The notes beneath the pieces were generated by a model. It was not told the origin of the DNA. It searched no databases and worked only from the letters and a program-made list of their open reading frames with translations. This document shows, one piece after another, positions 43,660 through 53,949 of a DNA stretch of 64,000 bases. A program made the position numbers and the translations under genes. Source of the DNA: Butyrivibrio sp. LC3010. Lineage in GTDB: Bacteria > Bacillota > Clostridia > Lachnospirales > Lachnospiraceae. Positions within the stretch are counted from its first letter, which is position 1, and every line of letters begins with the position of its first letter. The stretch lies in assembly GCF_000424385.1 (NCBI RefSeq), contig NZ_AUJU01000001.1, positions 62,001-126,000 of the forward strand, given 5' to 3'.

Positions 43660-45534
43660 GTGAATAAAAACAGGGGATTTAATTTTTACTTTGGTCTGAT
43701 AGTGGTATTACTTCTTGCACTTGCTTTCCTTGAGTATGGGAAGGGAAGGATTCCCACATCAGATACAGCTTACACAAGGGGACAGCTCGTACAGGATTTA
43801 AAGAGCGGCAAGGTATACAGCGCCGTTATCATTCCTAATGAGGAGACACCTACCGGAGTTATACAGATAACTCTTTCGGATAATACCGAAAAGGTTTTGT
43901 ATGCAACGGATATTTCGCAGATAGAGGATATTCTTGTACAAAATGGTGTTGATCCGGTAGTCAGGGATGTTCCCGGAGAGAATCTGCTCATTAGCAGTAT
44001 AATTCCTATATTGGTAGGTCTGTTTGTAATTACGTTCCTGTTTGTTATGATGAACAATGCTCAGGGCCAGTCATCGGGCAACAGCCGGATGATGAACTTT
44101 GGTAAAAGCAGAGCCCGTATGTCAACAGGGGATGACAATAAGATAAAGCTTACTGATGTAGCCGGGCTTGTTGAAGAAAAGGAACAGCTTACTGAGATAA
44201 TTGAGTTCCTTAAGGATGCGGGTAAGTTTACAAGAGTAGGTGCGAGAATACCTAAAGGCGTCCTGCTTGAGGGTGCACCTGGTACAGGTAAAACACTTCT
44301 TGCAAGAGCTGTTGCAGGTGAAGCCGGAGTTCCTTTCTTTAGTATATCAGGTTCTGACTTTGTGGAGATGTTCGTCGGTGTAGGTGCGTCCCGTGTAAGA
44401 GACCTGTTTGCAGATGCTAAAAAGAATTCACCATGTATTATTTTTATCGATGAGATTGATGCGGTTGCAAGAAGACGTGGAACAGGTATGGGCGGCGGAC
44501 ATGATGAGCGTGAGCAGACTCTTAACCAGCTCCTTGTAGAGATGGATGGATTCGGAGTTAACGAAGGCATCATCGTCATGGCAGCTACAAACCGAGTAGA
44601 TATTTTGGATCCCGCTATACTTCGTCCCGGACGTTTTGACAGAAAGATTACTGTGGCAAGACCTGATGTGAGAGGCAGACATGAAATACTCAAAGTTCAC
44701 GCAAGAAACAAGCCTCTTGCAGAGAATGTGGATCTTGAAAGTATTGCCCAGACAACAGCCGGATTCACCGGCGCTGACCTTGAGAATCTTTTGAATGAAT
44801 CTGCCATAAATGCAGCGATGGACAACAGAGGATTTATTGTTCAGTCAGATATTCAGAAAGCGTTCGTTCAGGTTGGTATAGGTACTGAAAAACACAGTCA
44901 TATTATTTCAGACAAGGAAAAGAAGATAACAGCCTATCACGAGGCAGGACATGCCATTCTATATCATGTTCTTCCTGATGTGGGACCGGTATATACAGTA
45001 TCAGTAATACCCACCGGTATGGGCGCTGCCGGATACACCATGCCCCTTCCTGAAAAGGATGAGATGTTCCTTACAAAAGGAAAGATGCTTCAGGAGATTA
45101 TGGTTGTTCTTGGCGGAAGAATAGCTGAGGAGATCATATTTGGTGATATAACCACAGGTGCATCAAGTGATATCCAGAAGGCAACAAATGAAGCCAGAAA
45201 AATGGTAACCGTATATGGTATGTCCAAGCGAATTGGTATCATTAATTACAATGAGCAGGAAGAAGACGTATTTATCGGATATGATATTCAGCACAACAAG
45301 AGAAATTCTGAGCTGATGGCCGGAGAAATAGACAAACAGGTTAAGGATATAATTGACCTTTGCTATGCGAAGGCTAAGGAGATAATAAGGTCTTATGAAG
45401 ATATTCTTCATTCCTGTTCTGCAGTTTTAATTGAAAAAGAAAAGATTGGACGTGAAGAGTTTGAAGCACTTTTCGCTTCCCATCCGGCTGTTTCACTAAG
45501 GGAAGAAGTAGCAGCACTTGCGGAAAAAATATAA
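43660..45534 (+). CDS. ftsH: ATP-dependent zinc metalloprotease FtsH
   Basis: 624 residues from a GTG start after AAAGGGGA. Two N-terminal membrane helices (about 7-22 and 110-130) flank an outer domain. The AAA+ domain has Walker A GAPGTGKT (205-212), pore motif [17 protein letters not shown], Walker [11 protein letters not shown] and the [12 protein letters not shown]. The protease domain has HEAGH (427-431). It degrades misfolded membrane proteins and short-lived regulators. The Asp ligand of zinc is expected in the later [12 protein letters not shown] segment. Last gene of the tilS-hpt-ftsH group. Confidence 0.97.
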   Translation: MNKNRGFNFYFGLIVVLLLALAFLEYGKGRIPTSDTAYTRGQLVQDLKSGKVYSAVIIPNEETPTGVIQITLSDNTEKVLYATDISQIEDILVQNGVDPVVRDVPGENLLISSIIPILVGLFVITFLFVMMNNAQGQSSGNSRMMNFGKSRARMSTGDDNKIKLTDVAGLVEEKEQLTEIIEFLKDAGKFTRVGARIPKGVLLEGAPGTGKTLLARAVAGEAGVPFFSISGSDFVEMFVGVGASRVRDLFADAKKNSPCIIFIDEIDAVARRRGTGMGGGHDEREQTLNQLLVEMDGFGVNEGIIVMAATNRVDILDPAILRPGRFDRKITVARPDVRGRHEILKVHARNKPLAENVDLESIAQTTAGFTGADLENLLNESAINAAMDNRGFIVQSDIQKAFVQVGIGTEKHSHIISDKEKKITAYHEAGHAILYHVLPDVGPVYTVSVIPTGMGAAGYTMPLPEKDEMFLTKGKMLQEIMVVLGGRIAEEIIFGDITTGASSDIQKATNEARKMVTVYGMSKRIGIINYNEQEEDVFIGYDIQHNKRNSELMAGEIDKQVKDIIDLCYAKAKEIIRSYEDILHSCSAVLIEKEKIGREEFEALFASHPAVSLREEVAALAEKI

Positions 45535-45687
45535 ACTTGTGCATATTATACAAAAATGTATGAGGGTTTTTAGTTATTTTGTGAAACGTGAGTATTTACC
45601 ACAATATAAGGTGGTGCTAATATAATCTCGTAACCCCCAATACATTAAAGTTTTTTGCTATACCCATAAGAAAGAAATACCTTCTCT

Positions 45688-45720
45688 AAAAAAGACAGCA
45701 ACCCTAAGCTGTCTTTTTTG
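45688..45720 (+). terminator. Terminator after ftsH
   Basis: 12-bp perfect stem AAAAAAGACAGC (45688-45699) against 45708-45719. The 150 bases between ftsH and this hairpin hold a lone TATAAT (45621-45626) but no clear -35. Confidence 0.85.
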
Positions 45721-45737
45721 CTATGTAAGGGGTTTTT

Positions 45738-47843
45738 ATGATTAGAAGAGATCGATTATTTCATGATATGACTTTGGACTTTTATCAGCCTACACAACCA
45801 AAGCCGGGGAATATTATGTTCATATATTTCCGTTGTGGTGAGGGTGATGCAGAGAAGATAGTTCTTGTTTACAAAAGCGATTCAGATTCCGGTGAGATAG
45901 ATATGAAAAAGCATCACTGTGAAGATGGATTCGATTATTATCTTGCTAAAGCTAAGGTTCCCGAAAAAGGTGGGACTGTCTTTTATTATTTCCGAATTGA
46001 AGATAAAGATGAAACACTATTCTATGATCAGAGCGGTGTTAACACATCAGTAACAGAAAAATACAGATTTAGAATGATTCCTGAATTTGGGACCCCTGAC
46101 TGGGCAAAAGGCGCAGTCATGTACCAGATTTTTGTGGACAGATTCAGGAATGGCAACCCTGATAATGATGTTCTGACAAACGAGTATAACTATGTTGGGA
46201 AAAAGTCCGTGCAGGTTACAAACTGGAAGAAATATCCTGATCCTGACGGAAATATCAGGGAGTTCTATGGTGGAGATCTTCAGGGTGTACTTGAAAAGCT
46301 CGATTATTTAAAGGACCTTGGAATTGATGCGATATATTTTAACCCTCTTTTTGTATCTCCTTCATGTCATAAATACGACACCCAGGACTATGATCATATT
46401 GACCCTCACTTCGGGGTAATTGTTACAGATAACGGTAATCTCTTAAAGGATGGGGAAGATAATAAGAAAGCAACGCGATATATCGAGAGAGTAACGAATA
46501 AGAGCAATCTTGAAGCTTCTGACAAGCTATTTGCCAAAGTAATCTCTGAAGCCCACAGAAGAGGAATACGCGTCATACTGGACGGAGTATTTAACCATTG
46601 TGGCTCATATAATAAATGGATGGACCGGGAAAGAATATATGAGGATGTTCCCGGATATGAAAAAGGTGCCTATGTTGCTGAGGATAGTCCATATCATGAA
46701 TATTTTGGTTTCCAGGGTGGTAACTGGCCATATAATAGCAATTATGAAGGCTGGTGGGGGTATTATACACTTCCAAAGCTAAACTATGAGGGAAGTAAAA
46801 AGCTTGAGGATTATATAATTGCTATCGGCAAAAAATGGGTTTCCGAACCCTATAATGCAGATGGATGGCGACTTGATGTAGCAGCGGATCTGGGACACTC
46901 AGCGGAGTATAATCACAGATTCTGGAAAAGATTCAGAAAAGAAGTTAAGGAAGCTAATCCAAATGCTTTGATACTTGCTGAGCACTATGGTAGTGCTCAT
47001 GAATGGCTAAAGGGTGAAGAGTGGGACAGCATAATGAACTATGATGCCTTCATGGAGCCGCTGACATATTTCCTTACCGGTATGGAGAAACACAGTGATG
47101 AATTTCACAGAGAGTACATCGGTGATGTTGACAGATTCTGGGACACAATGATTAAGTCAGAAGCAGACAACTTTGTACAGGAATCATTATTTGTTGCAAT
47201 GAATCAGCTTTCAAATCATGATCACTCAAGATTTCTTACGAGAACAAATCATGTTGTGGGAAGGTGCGGCACAAAGGGACCTAAGGCTGCCGAGGAAGGT
47301 ATAAACAAGGCTGTCATGAGGCAGGCAGTTGTGGTGCAGATGACCTGGCCCGGAGCACCTACGCTATATTATGGTGATGAGGCGGGAGTCTGCGGTTTTA
47401 CAGATCCTGACAACAGAAGAACATACCCATGGGGAACTGAGGACCATGATCTTATTCAGTTTCACAAAGAAATGATCCGTATACATAAGTCCAGCATGGA
47501 ATTAAAAACGGGTTCTCTTGTAAGGCTTGAAGCGGATAAAGGTGTACTGGCTTATGGAAGATTTAACAGAACCACGGCAACAATTGTGGTGGTTAATACA
47601 AATGCATATCTTACGGTATGCGAGATTAAAATTGCGCCGCTGGGGATACCGGACGAAGCAAGGCTTCTAAGGGTTCTTGAAACCAGCAGAAAAGGATATA
47701 AGACTAATCCTGTAAGCTACAGTGTAAAAAACGGCAAACTCGTAAGACCTTATGATGCAGACTCAGCAGTCGTGCTTCAGTACAACAGAATAACGGCAGT
47801 GAATGAAGAAGCCTTCTGGGCTACTAACTTCTTCCGTATGTAA
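45738..47843 (+). CDS. GH13 alpha-glucosidase/neopullulanase-type enzyme, cytoplasmic
   Basis: 701 residues, no signal peptide. The N-terminal ~110 residues form a CBM34-like beta domain (MFIYFRCGEGDAEKIVLVYKSD). The (beta/alpha)8 barrel follows, with DAIYFNPLFVSPSCHKYDTQDY, DGVFNHCG, the nucleophile Asp380 in GWRLDVAADLG, acid/base Glu415 in ILAEHYG and Asp495 in LSNHDHSR. It probably breaks down maltodextrins, cyclodextrin or glycogen-type material inside the cell. YYGDEAGVCGFTDPDNRRTYPW is typical of the neopullulanase subgroup. AAGGGG before ATG. The terminator just upstream isolates it from ftsH. Confidence 0.92.
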   Translation: MIRRDRLFHDMTLDFYQPTQPKPGNIMFIYFRCGEGDAEKIVLVYKSDSDSGEIDMKKHHCEDGFDYYLAKAKVPEKGGTVFYYFRIEDKDETLFYDQSGVNTSVTEKYRFRMIPEFGTPDWAKGAVMYQIFVDRFRNGNPDNDVLTNEYNYVGKKSVQVTNWKKYPDPDGNIREFYGGDLQGVLEKLDYLKDLGIDAIYFNPLFVSPSCHKYDTQDYDHIDPHFGVIVTDNGNLLKDGEDNKKATRYIERVTNKSNLEASDKLFAKVISEAHRRGIRVILDGVFNHCGSYNKWMDRERIYEDVPGYEKGAYVAEDSPYHEYFGFQGGNWPYNSNYEGWWGYYTLPKLNYEGSKKLEDYIIAIGKKWVSEPYNADGWRLDVAADLGHSAEYNHRFWKRFRKEVKEANPNALILAEHYGSAHEWLKGEEWDSIMNYDAFMEPLTYFLTGMEKHSDEFHREYIGDVDRFWDTMIKSEADNFVQESLFVAMNQLSNHDHSRFLTRTNHVVGRCGTKGPKAAEEGINKAVMRQAVVVQMTWPGAPTLYYGDEAGVCGFTDPDNRRTYPWGTEDHDLIQFHKEMIRIHKSSMELKTGSLVRLEADKGVLAYGRFNRTTATIVVVNTNAYLTVCEIKIAPLGIPDEARLLRVLETSRKGYKTNPVSYSVKNGKLVRPYDADSAVVLQYNRITAVNEEAFWATNFFRM

Positions 47844-47878
47844 TAAACGATAAATAATAATCCGAGGTTAACCTGATA

Positions 47879-50617
47879 ATGAAAAAGAAATCTACTCAAA
47901 CCAATAAGGCAGGCTATATTCTTTTTACGATACTTTATTTTGCTATGGCAATCCTTGTATGGGGATGGTTTGTAAAGAGTGGAAAGTCACTTATTAACAG
48001 TTCTGATGCATTTGAGCAGCATATTAATGCACTGGCAAAGTACGGAAGATACTTAAGAGGAGTGATGTACAGGATTTTTGTGGAGCATAAGCTTTCCATA
48101 CAGAATTATGATCTGGGAATAGGTTATGGTGCCGATTTTCTTACATCCATGCAGTACTATGCGGTAGGAGATCCGCTTAATCTTCCTGCAGCATTTTTAC
48201 CTTCAAAATATATCTATTACTATTTTCAGTTCCTTATCGTGCTTAGACCATATCTTGCAGGACTATCATTCCTTCTTCTGGCATCTGAAAGCAGGAAATT
48301 TTCACTCAGCTCACGTCTTAGCGGAGCTTTGTCATACTCCTTTTGCGGAATAGTTCTGTTCATAGGAATGTGGAATCCGCAGTTTGTACAGCCTATGATA
48401 TGCCTGCCGCTTCTGATATATGGAGTAAGGAAATATGTTAATGAACGAAAATTCATGCCATTTGTTCTTGCAACGTTGCTCTCTGCTGTAAGTAATTTTT
48501 ATTTCTTCTACATGCTTGTGCTCATGATAATGGTCTATGCAATTATCTACATTTTTACTTCAGGACATTTCGAAAAGCGTGCGGAGGCATTTAAGTGCAT
48601 AGCAGAGTTTTTGGGGCTTGGGATTATCGGAACATTGATATCAATGCCGATACTTTTGCCTGTCATTATTGCTTTTATTTCAAACCCCAGAGCAGGGCTT
48701 GGTTCACACGCAGTACCTGTTTTGTACTCGACAGAATATTATAAAGAGTTACTGGTAAGCCTTTTGTCCTATAAATATTTTCCTAAGTATGACACAGTTA
48801 TAAGCATGACATTTATAGCATTACCGGCGATTTTTGAAGTTTTTACAAAAGCTAATGATGATGAAAAGGGTGATGCCATAAGGTTTAGAATACTTGCGGT
48901 ATTAACCACGGTAATGCTTCTTGTACCTGTAGCGGGTTATGTAATGACGGGATTTTCATACACCATAAACAGGTGGAGTTTTGCATATTGCCTGCTGCTT
49001 TCTTACATGATCATGCTCCTGTCGGAGAAGATGACAGAGTTTAATGTAAAAGCAAAATTGATAATTACTGCATGCAGCATAGTGTATGTTATCGTAATGC
49101 TTACTGTTGGTGAAAAATCAGTAAATGTATATCCTCAGCTGGTGCTGCTTGCACTACTTTTGATTCCGCTATATATCAATAAGATTCCTGAGGCTATAAG
49201 AAGAGGCAGCGTGCTTTTACTGGTAATACTTGGTGTTTTGCAGAACGGATATGCTGCAAATGCACCTGAAGCAGGTAATCTTCCAAGTGGATATGTTGAT
49301 AAGATGACTCCTGAAGAGTATGAGGAACTGGTGATGAATACAGAGCTTAGAGCTTTGTCTGAGACGGTGCCGGAAGCCCAGAATAATTATTATAGTTATT
49401 CAGGCAGAAACCTCAACTGGAATGCATCGCTTCCATATAGCGTTCCTTCTACTCAGTTTTACTTTAGCCTGGCTAATGGAGCTGTTTCAGATTTTATGGA
49501 GTCACTTGCAGTAAATGAAATGTCTAACTTTTCATTTTTCGGACTTGATGACAGAGCAATGCCTCTGAATATTGCAGGAGTAAAATATTACTCGCTGAGA
49601 TACAACAATGAACAGGAACAGGCCTATATTCCTTATGGATTTCATCCGTTTGCAGAATGGTATAACTTTGGAATTTATTCAAATGACAGTGCACCTGCTC
49701 TTGGATATACCAAAAATCAGGTATTATCAAGGGATGATTACGATAAATTGACACCTGTACAGAGGCAGCAGGTGATGCTGTATGGTGCTGTCAGAGAAAA
49801 AGAAAACGATGATGTTCCATGCGAGATCTCAAACCTTGATATAAATGATCAGTCATATTTTTCAGATGAGACAGTTCAATATGAGGTGCTGGAAAAGCAT
49901 GGAGTTAAGATTAAAGACCATGAATTCGTAGTAAAGAAGCAGAATGCTACTGTGACATTGGCGTTTAGTGGTGTGCCGGAATCGGAAACATATCTGTATA
50001 TTAAGAACCTTAACTGCAAGACACCATATGATGCTGCTAATATTACAGTTTCAACCGATACACCTGAAAACAGACAGATAACGAAAACAATTGCATTTAA
50101 AACGCCCTATAGCCAGTTTTACAGCGGCTGGCATGATTATATTGTTAATCTCTGCTACAGTGACGAGGGAAGAAGCAGGATAACGATTACTTTCCCTGAT
50201 AAGGGAAGCTATACTTATGATGATCTGCAGATCATTTGCCAGAAAATGCAGGCATATTCAGAGCATATGGGTGAATTTGCATCAGAAACCATGAGAGACA
50301 ATGCGCTTCACAGAAATCAAATGTCACTTATGACAAATGAGATTACAGGAACAGTAAGCCCGGCTCAGGATTCCTATCTTGTGATAAACATTCCCTATGA
50401 TAAAGGATGGACTATCTATGTGGATGGGGAAAAGAGGACACCTGAGAAGGCAAATATCATGTTCCTTGGAACTCCTGTTACAGAAGGTACGCATAATATT
50501 GTTCTGAGGTACCACACACCGGGACTTTTGATGGGGCTGGTTCTGGCAATCGGAGGAATTGCAATTTTAATAATACTTACGGTTATGGAGAAGAAGAAAC
50601 GTGCGGGAAGAGAATAA
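47879..50617 (+). CDS. YfhO-family membrane protein
   Basis: 912 residues. About 12-13 membrane helices in the first 470 residues, an outer domain of ~400 residues, and one final helix (LLMGLVLAIGGIAILIILTV). The first loop INSSDAFEQHINALAKYGRYLRG and YDLGIGYGADFLTSMQYYAVGDPLNL are YfhO hallmarks. In Bacillus, YfhO helps glycosylate lipoteichoic acid using a lipid-linked sugar. The late GWTIYVDGEKRTPEKANIMFLGTPVTEGTHNIVLRY is a PEGA-like/YfhO C-terminal domain. It overlaps the next gene by 17 bases, so they are translated together. Confidence 0.88.
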   Translation: MKKKSTQTNKAGYILFTILYFAMAILVWGWFVKSGKSLINSSDAFEQHINALAKYGRYLRGVMYRIFVEHKLSIQNYDLGIGYGADFLTSMQYYAVGDPLNLPAAFLPSKYIYYYFQFLIVLRPYLAGLSFLLLASESRKFSLSSRLSGALSYSFCGIVLFIGMWNPQFVQPMICLPLLIYGVRKYVNERKFMPFVLATLLSAVSNFYFFYMLVLMIMVYAIIYIFTSGHFEKRAEAFKCIAEFLGLGIIGTLISMPILLPVIIAFISNPRAGLGSHAVPVLYSTEYYKELLVSLLSYKYFPKYDTVISMTFIALPAIFEVFTKANDDEKGDAIRFRILAVLTTVMLLVPVAGYVMTGFSYTINRWSFAYCLLLSYMIMLLSEKMTEFNVKAKLIITACSIVYVIVMLTVGEKSVNVYPQLVLLALLLIPLYINKIPEAIRRGSVLLLVILGVLQNGYAANAPEAGNLPSGYVDKMTPEEYEELVMNTELRALSETVPEAQNNYYSYSGRNLNWNASLPYSVPSTQFYFSLANGAVSDFMESLAVNEMSNFSFFGLDDRAMPLNIAGVKYYSLRYNNEQEQAYIPYGFHPFAEWYNFGIYSNDSAPALGYTKNQVLSRDDYDKLTPVQRQQVMLYGAVREKENDDVPCEISNLDINDQSYFSDETVQYEVLEKHGVKIKDHEFVVKKQNATVTLAFSGVPESETYLYIKNLNCKTPYDAANITVSTDTPENRQITKTIAFKTPYSQFYSGWHDYIVNLCYSDEGRSRITITFPDKGSYTYDDLQIICQKMQAYSEHMGEFASETMRDNALHRNQMSLMTNEITGTVSPAQDSYLVINIPYDKGWTIYVDGEKRTPEKANIMFLGTPVTEGTHNIVLRYHTPGLLMGLVLAIGGIAILIILTVMEKKKRAGRE

Positions 50618-53600
50618 TAGCATCAATAAAAAGAAACTGTTTTTTTTACTGGTATATATAATAGCGGTGTGTTCCAGACTTATTTTTCTAAGTAGCAAAC
50701 CCGCAGGTCTTCATGTTGATGAAGCCGGAATGGCTTATGATGCATTTTGTCTTGCAAATTATGGAGTGGACAGAAATCTGCTTTCATTTCCTGTTTATCT
50801 GATAAACTTCGGAGGTGGGCAGAGCGCACTATACGCCTATATAGCAGCGATATTTATCAAGTTTTTGGGACTTAATGTGATTGCACTAAGACTCCCCGGA
50901 GTCATATTTTCACTTATCACTTTGTTTGCAGGTGAGCAGATAGTAAAAAAGATTTGCGGAGAGGATTCGATAGCTTCATACGCATATCCTGTATTGTTCA
51001 CAATATGTCCGGTATTTGTAATGAGTGCCAGATTCGGACTGGACTGCAATCTGATGCTGGGAATGACAACGCTGTTTATCTACACTTTGATTAGAGCGAT
51101 TGAGTCAGGAAAATGCATAGATTATCTGATTTCAGGAATCTGTTCAGGATTATCGCTTTATACCTACGCTATATGCTATGCAATAATGCCACTTTTTCTG
51201 CTGGTTACTTTTATTACTCTTCTGGTTTGGAAAAAGCTTAACATTCAAAGAATTATAAGCTTTGTGATACCTCTTGCAATTTTGGCAGCGCCACTTCTTG
51301 TTACTCAATATGTAAACATAAACGGAAAAGATTCTATAGTGTTTGGAATTATCACGATGCCGGCACTTACCTTTTATCGCGGCGGTGAGATAGTGGCTCC
51401 ATCCATTACAGGATTTATTAATACCTTAAAAAGTGTATTTCTCTTTGACAGCCTGAACTATAACAGCATTCCAGGTTTTGGAACGATGTATTTTATAACT
51501 ATCTTTTTTGTGCCGCTTGGAATTTATAGAGTCATCAAAGAGATTTATTCTTCTATAAAAGAAAAAAGAGTAAGCTATGCTGTTTTACCTTTTTTCTGGT
51601 TTGCAGCAGAGCTTTTAATAGGTTCAATGCTGGGCGGAGATGGACCAAATGTAAACAAGATGAATGGAATATTCTTTAGTGTGGCATTTTTGGCTGCATG
51701 GGGAATAGAATTCGTCATTAAGAAGTTTATGGGTAATAAGATCTTAGGAACTGTTGTTGGAGTTTTGATTTGTTGTGTGTATCTTGGATTCTCAGGAGCC
51801 TTTTTTACAAGATATTTTGGAACGTATTCCGACAACTTATACCTTTTCCAAAAGCCCATAGATGAGCCGCTTAAAATACTGGAAAATGAAGAATACTTTT
51901 CAGATAAGCAGATAGTGTTTATCCACGATAATCAGCCATATATTCCACCTTATATCTTTTATCTGCTTGGAACAAAGCTTTCACCCTATGATTTCAATAT
52001 GGGTGATACATCCTACTATGGAAGATATCTGTTCAATCCACCGGAAGAACTAAGTCCTGATTATGTGTATCTTGTATTTGATAACAATGATGAGAGGATT
52101 GAAAGTCTTCAGAATATGGGATGCGATCAGATCTTAAAATCTGATGGAGCATCGATTATATGGCAGGGCGAACAGATAGAGTCAGACTTTGGCTATCTGA
52201 GTGAGAAAAAGGATAAGGGTGTTCCTTTTGGTCACGATCTTCCTTTCCACGTGAGAAGAATTGCAGGAATCGCAGAGGGACTTAAGGCAGGAGAGTTTCC
52301 GGTTAAGATTCAGCATTACTGGTTTAATAATTACGGTTATCCTGTTGGAATAATGTACGGAGATGCGCTGTTGTACATACCGGCTATCATGCATCTTATG
52401 GGTATGCCCTTGTGGGAGACATATCTTTTTTACATGATATTTATTCAGATACTTACTGCAGCTACTGCTTATTTATGCTTTAGATATATTTCAGGAAACA
52501 GGCTTTCAGGAATATTCTGCGCGGCACTTTATTTCTTATCTTTTTGGAGACTTACGGATTTATTTACAAGGCAGGCAGCAGGGGAGTATAGTGCGTTTGC
52601 ATTTTTCCCGCTTATTGTTCTGGGACTTGCAAGAATACACAGGAATGAAAAAGTAAAAAGAGGGGCAATCCTTCTATGCGTTGGCATGACAGGACTTTTT
52701 ATGACGCATCTTTTGAGCGTCGTTATGGCAGCTCTGTTCATAGTGATATTTGTTCTTGCTGATGCTAAAAACATGCTGGTTGGTGGGAAATGGAAGACTC
52801 TTATCATGGCAGCCGCTGGTACAATGTTACTTAATCTTTGGCAGATAGTTCCGCTTGTTGACTATTATAAAAACGCGCCCATGCTCATTAATTCCGGGGA
52901 GACAGCGCCTATTCAGACTTTTGGTATTACCTGGAGACAAATGGCTGGAGCTTTTTATGATGTGATTGCGCCCATGAGAGAGCTTGGAAACGAGCCTGTC
53001 ACCGAAATGCCGCAATCTCCGGGACTGGCACTGATTATAATATTGATCGCATTTGTTGCATATCTGATCCTGCAGAGAAAAGAGTTAAAAAACAACTTAG
53101 TTGCCACATTGGTGTGGGGACTTGGAATAGTCTCACTTGTCCTTAGTACATGTTATTTTCCTTACGATATGCTTTATAACAAAGCAAAGTTTGTTTTTAA
53201 AATCCTTGGAAGCATACAGTATCCTGCAAGATACCTGACAGCTGCAACAGTGCTTATTTGTACGGTCTATGCGATTATGCAAAAAAATAAGGTAACGTAT
53301 AAGCTTAGCATTATTCTTCTGGCTATAAGCCTGTGGCAGAGTGGTTCCTACATCCATGCATTCATGGAAAAGCAGGATAATATTGTGGCTATCAAAACCG
53401 TGGATGAGTGGACATCATTTGATGATGACAGGCAATATATGTTGCAGGGAACAGATTTGGAGCGACTGCAGTATGCTTCAGTTCTGCCATCTTCTGAGGA
53501 TATAGTATATTCTGATGAGGAGAGAAAGGGCGGAGAGTATTCACTCAGACTTTCAAACAACTCACAGGATGAAGGATACGCTGATTTGCCGATACTTGCA

Positions 53601-53825
53601 TATCCATATTATTATGGAACCGATGGAAACATAAGCTACAAGCTTTCAGCGGGAGATAATAATAAACTAAGAATTGAGCTACCTGCAGGGACAGACAGTG
53701 TAATAAAAATCAGATTCAGAGAACCGTTTTATTGGAGAGTTTCTGAAATAGTCTCTTTGCTATTTGCAATAGCTCTTGTTGTTGGGACGATACTAAAAAG
53801 GAAAAAGCTAAATAAGAGATACTAA
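50601..53825 (+). CDS. Fusion of a GT-C (PMT-like) protein with a PTPS-related/YfhO-like membrane module
   Basis: 1074 residues, GTG start inside the end of the YfhO gene. Residues 1-~530: GT-C-like half, ~10 helices, with LHVDEAGMAYDAF (Asp-Glu pair after helix 1) and an outer domain ending near residue 520. Residues ~535-1074: a second module beginning GVPFGHDLPFHVRRIAGIAEGLKAGEFPVKIQHYWFNNYGYP, the opening loop of PTPS-related/YfhO-like membrane proteins, then ~10 helices, an outer domain and a last helix. The first helix normally ahead of that loop is missing. Topology still fits, because the first half ends outside. Role: probably transfer of lipid-linked sugars to a surface polymer, with its neighbour. 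Confidence 0.78.
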   Translation: MREENNSINKKKLFFLLVYIIAVCSRLIFLSSKPAGLHVDEAGMAYDAFCLANYGVDRNLLSFPVYLINFGGGQSALYAYIAAIFIKFLGLNVIALRLPGVIFSLITLFAGEQIVKKICGEDSIASYAYPVLFTICPVFVMSARFGLDCNLMLGMTTLFIYTLIRAIESGKCIDYLISGICSGLSLYTYAICYAIMPLFLLVTFITLLVWKKLNIQRIISFVIPLAILAAPLLVTQYVNINGKDSIVFGIITMPALTFYRGGEIVAPSITGFINTLKSVFLFDSLNYNSIPGFGTMYFITIFFVPLGIYRVIKEIYSSIKEKRVSYAVLPFFWFAAELLIGSMLGGDGPNVNKMNGIFFSVAFLAAWGIEFVIKKFMGNKILGTVVGVLICCVYLGFSGAFFTRYFGTYSDNLYLFQKPIDEPLKILENEEYFSDKQIVFIHDNQPYIPPYIFYLLGTKLSPYDFNMGDTSYYGRYLFNPPEELSPDYVYLVFDNNDERIESLQNMGCDQILKSDGASIIWQGEQIESDFGYLSEKKDKGVPFGHDLPFHVRRIAGIAEGLKAGEFPVKIQHYWFNNYGYPVGIMYGDALLYIPAIMHLMGMPLWETYLFYMIFIQILTAATAYLCFRYISGNRLSGIFCAALYFLSFWRLTDLFTRQAAGEYSAFAFFPLIVLGLARIHRNEKVKRGAILLCVGMTGLFMTHLLSVVMAALFIVIFVLADAKNMLVGGKWKTLIMAAAGTMLLNLWQIVPLVDYYKNAPMLINSGETAPIQTFGITWRQMAGAFYDVIAPMRELGNEPVTEMPQSPGLALIIILIAFVAYLILQRKELKNNLVATLVWGLGIVSLVLSTCYFPYDMLYNKAKFVFKILGSIQYPARYLTAATVLICTVYAIMQKNKVTYKLSIILLAISLWQSGSYIHAFMEKQDNIVAIKTVDEWTSFDDDRQYMLQGTDLERLQYASVLPSSEDIVYSDEERKGGEYSLRLSNNSQDEGYADLPILAYPYYYGTDGNISYKLSAGDNNKLRIELPAGTDSVIKIRFREPFYWRVSEIVSLLFAIALVVGTILKRKKLNKRY

Positions 53826-53891
53826 CAAAAAATATAATAAGATAAGCTTTCTTAACAAAGGCTTATTGAAGAACTTCACAAACGGAAAAGT

Positions 53892-53940
53892 AAAAAAATG
53901 CATCGGCATAATGGATAATTCCATAGCTGATGCATTTTAT
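53892..53940. terminator. Bidirectional terminator
   Basis: AAAATGCATC (53895-53904) against GATGCATTTT (53929-53938), with an inner ATGGA-TAAT-TCCAT hairpin, between converging genes. Confidence 0.8.
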
Positions 53941-53949
53941 ATTTCCTTA

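Noticed and set aside
44061..44693. 210-residue minus-strand open frame
   Set aside because: Antisense shadow of ftsH; composition follows the reversed codons.
45598..45618. ACCAC/GTGGT hairpin with following TATAAT
   Set aside because: The stem is only five pairs and no -35 is recognisable.
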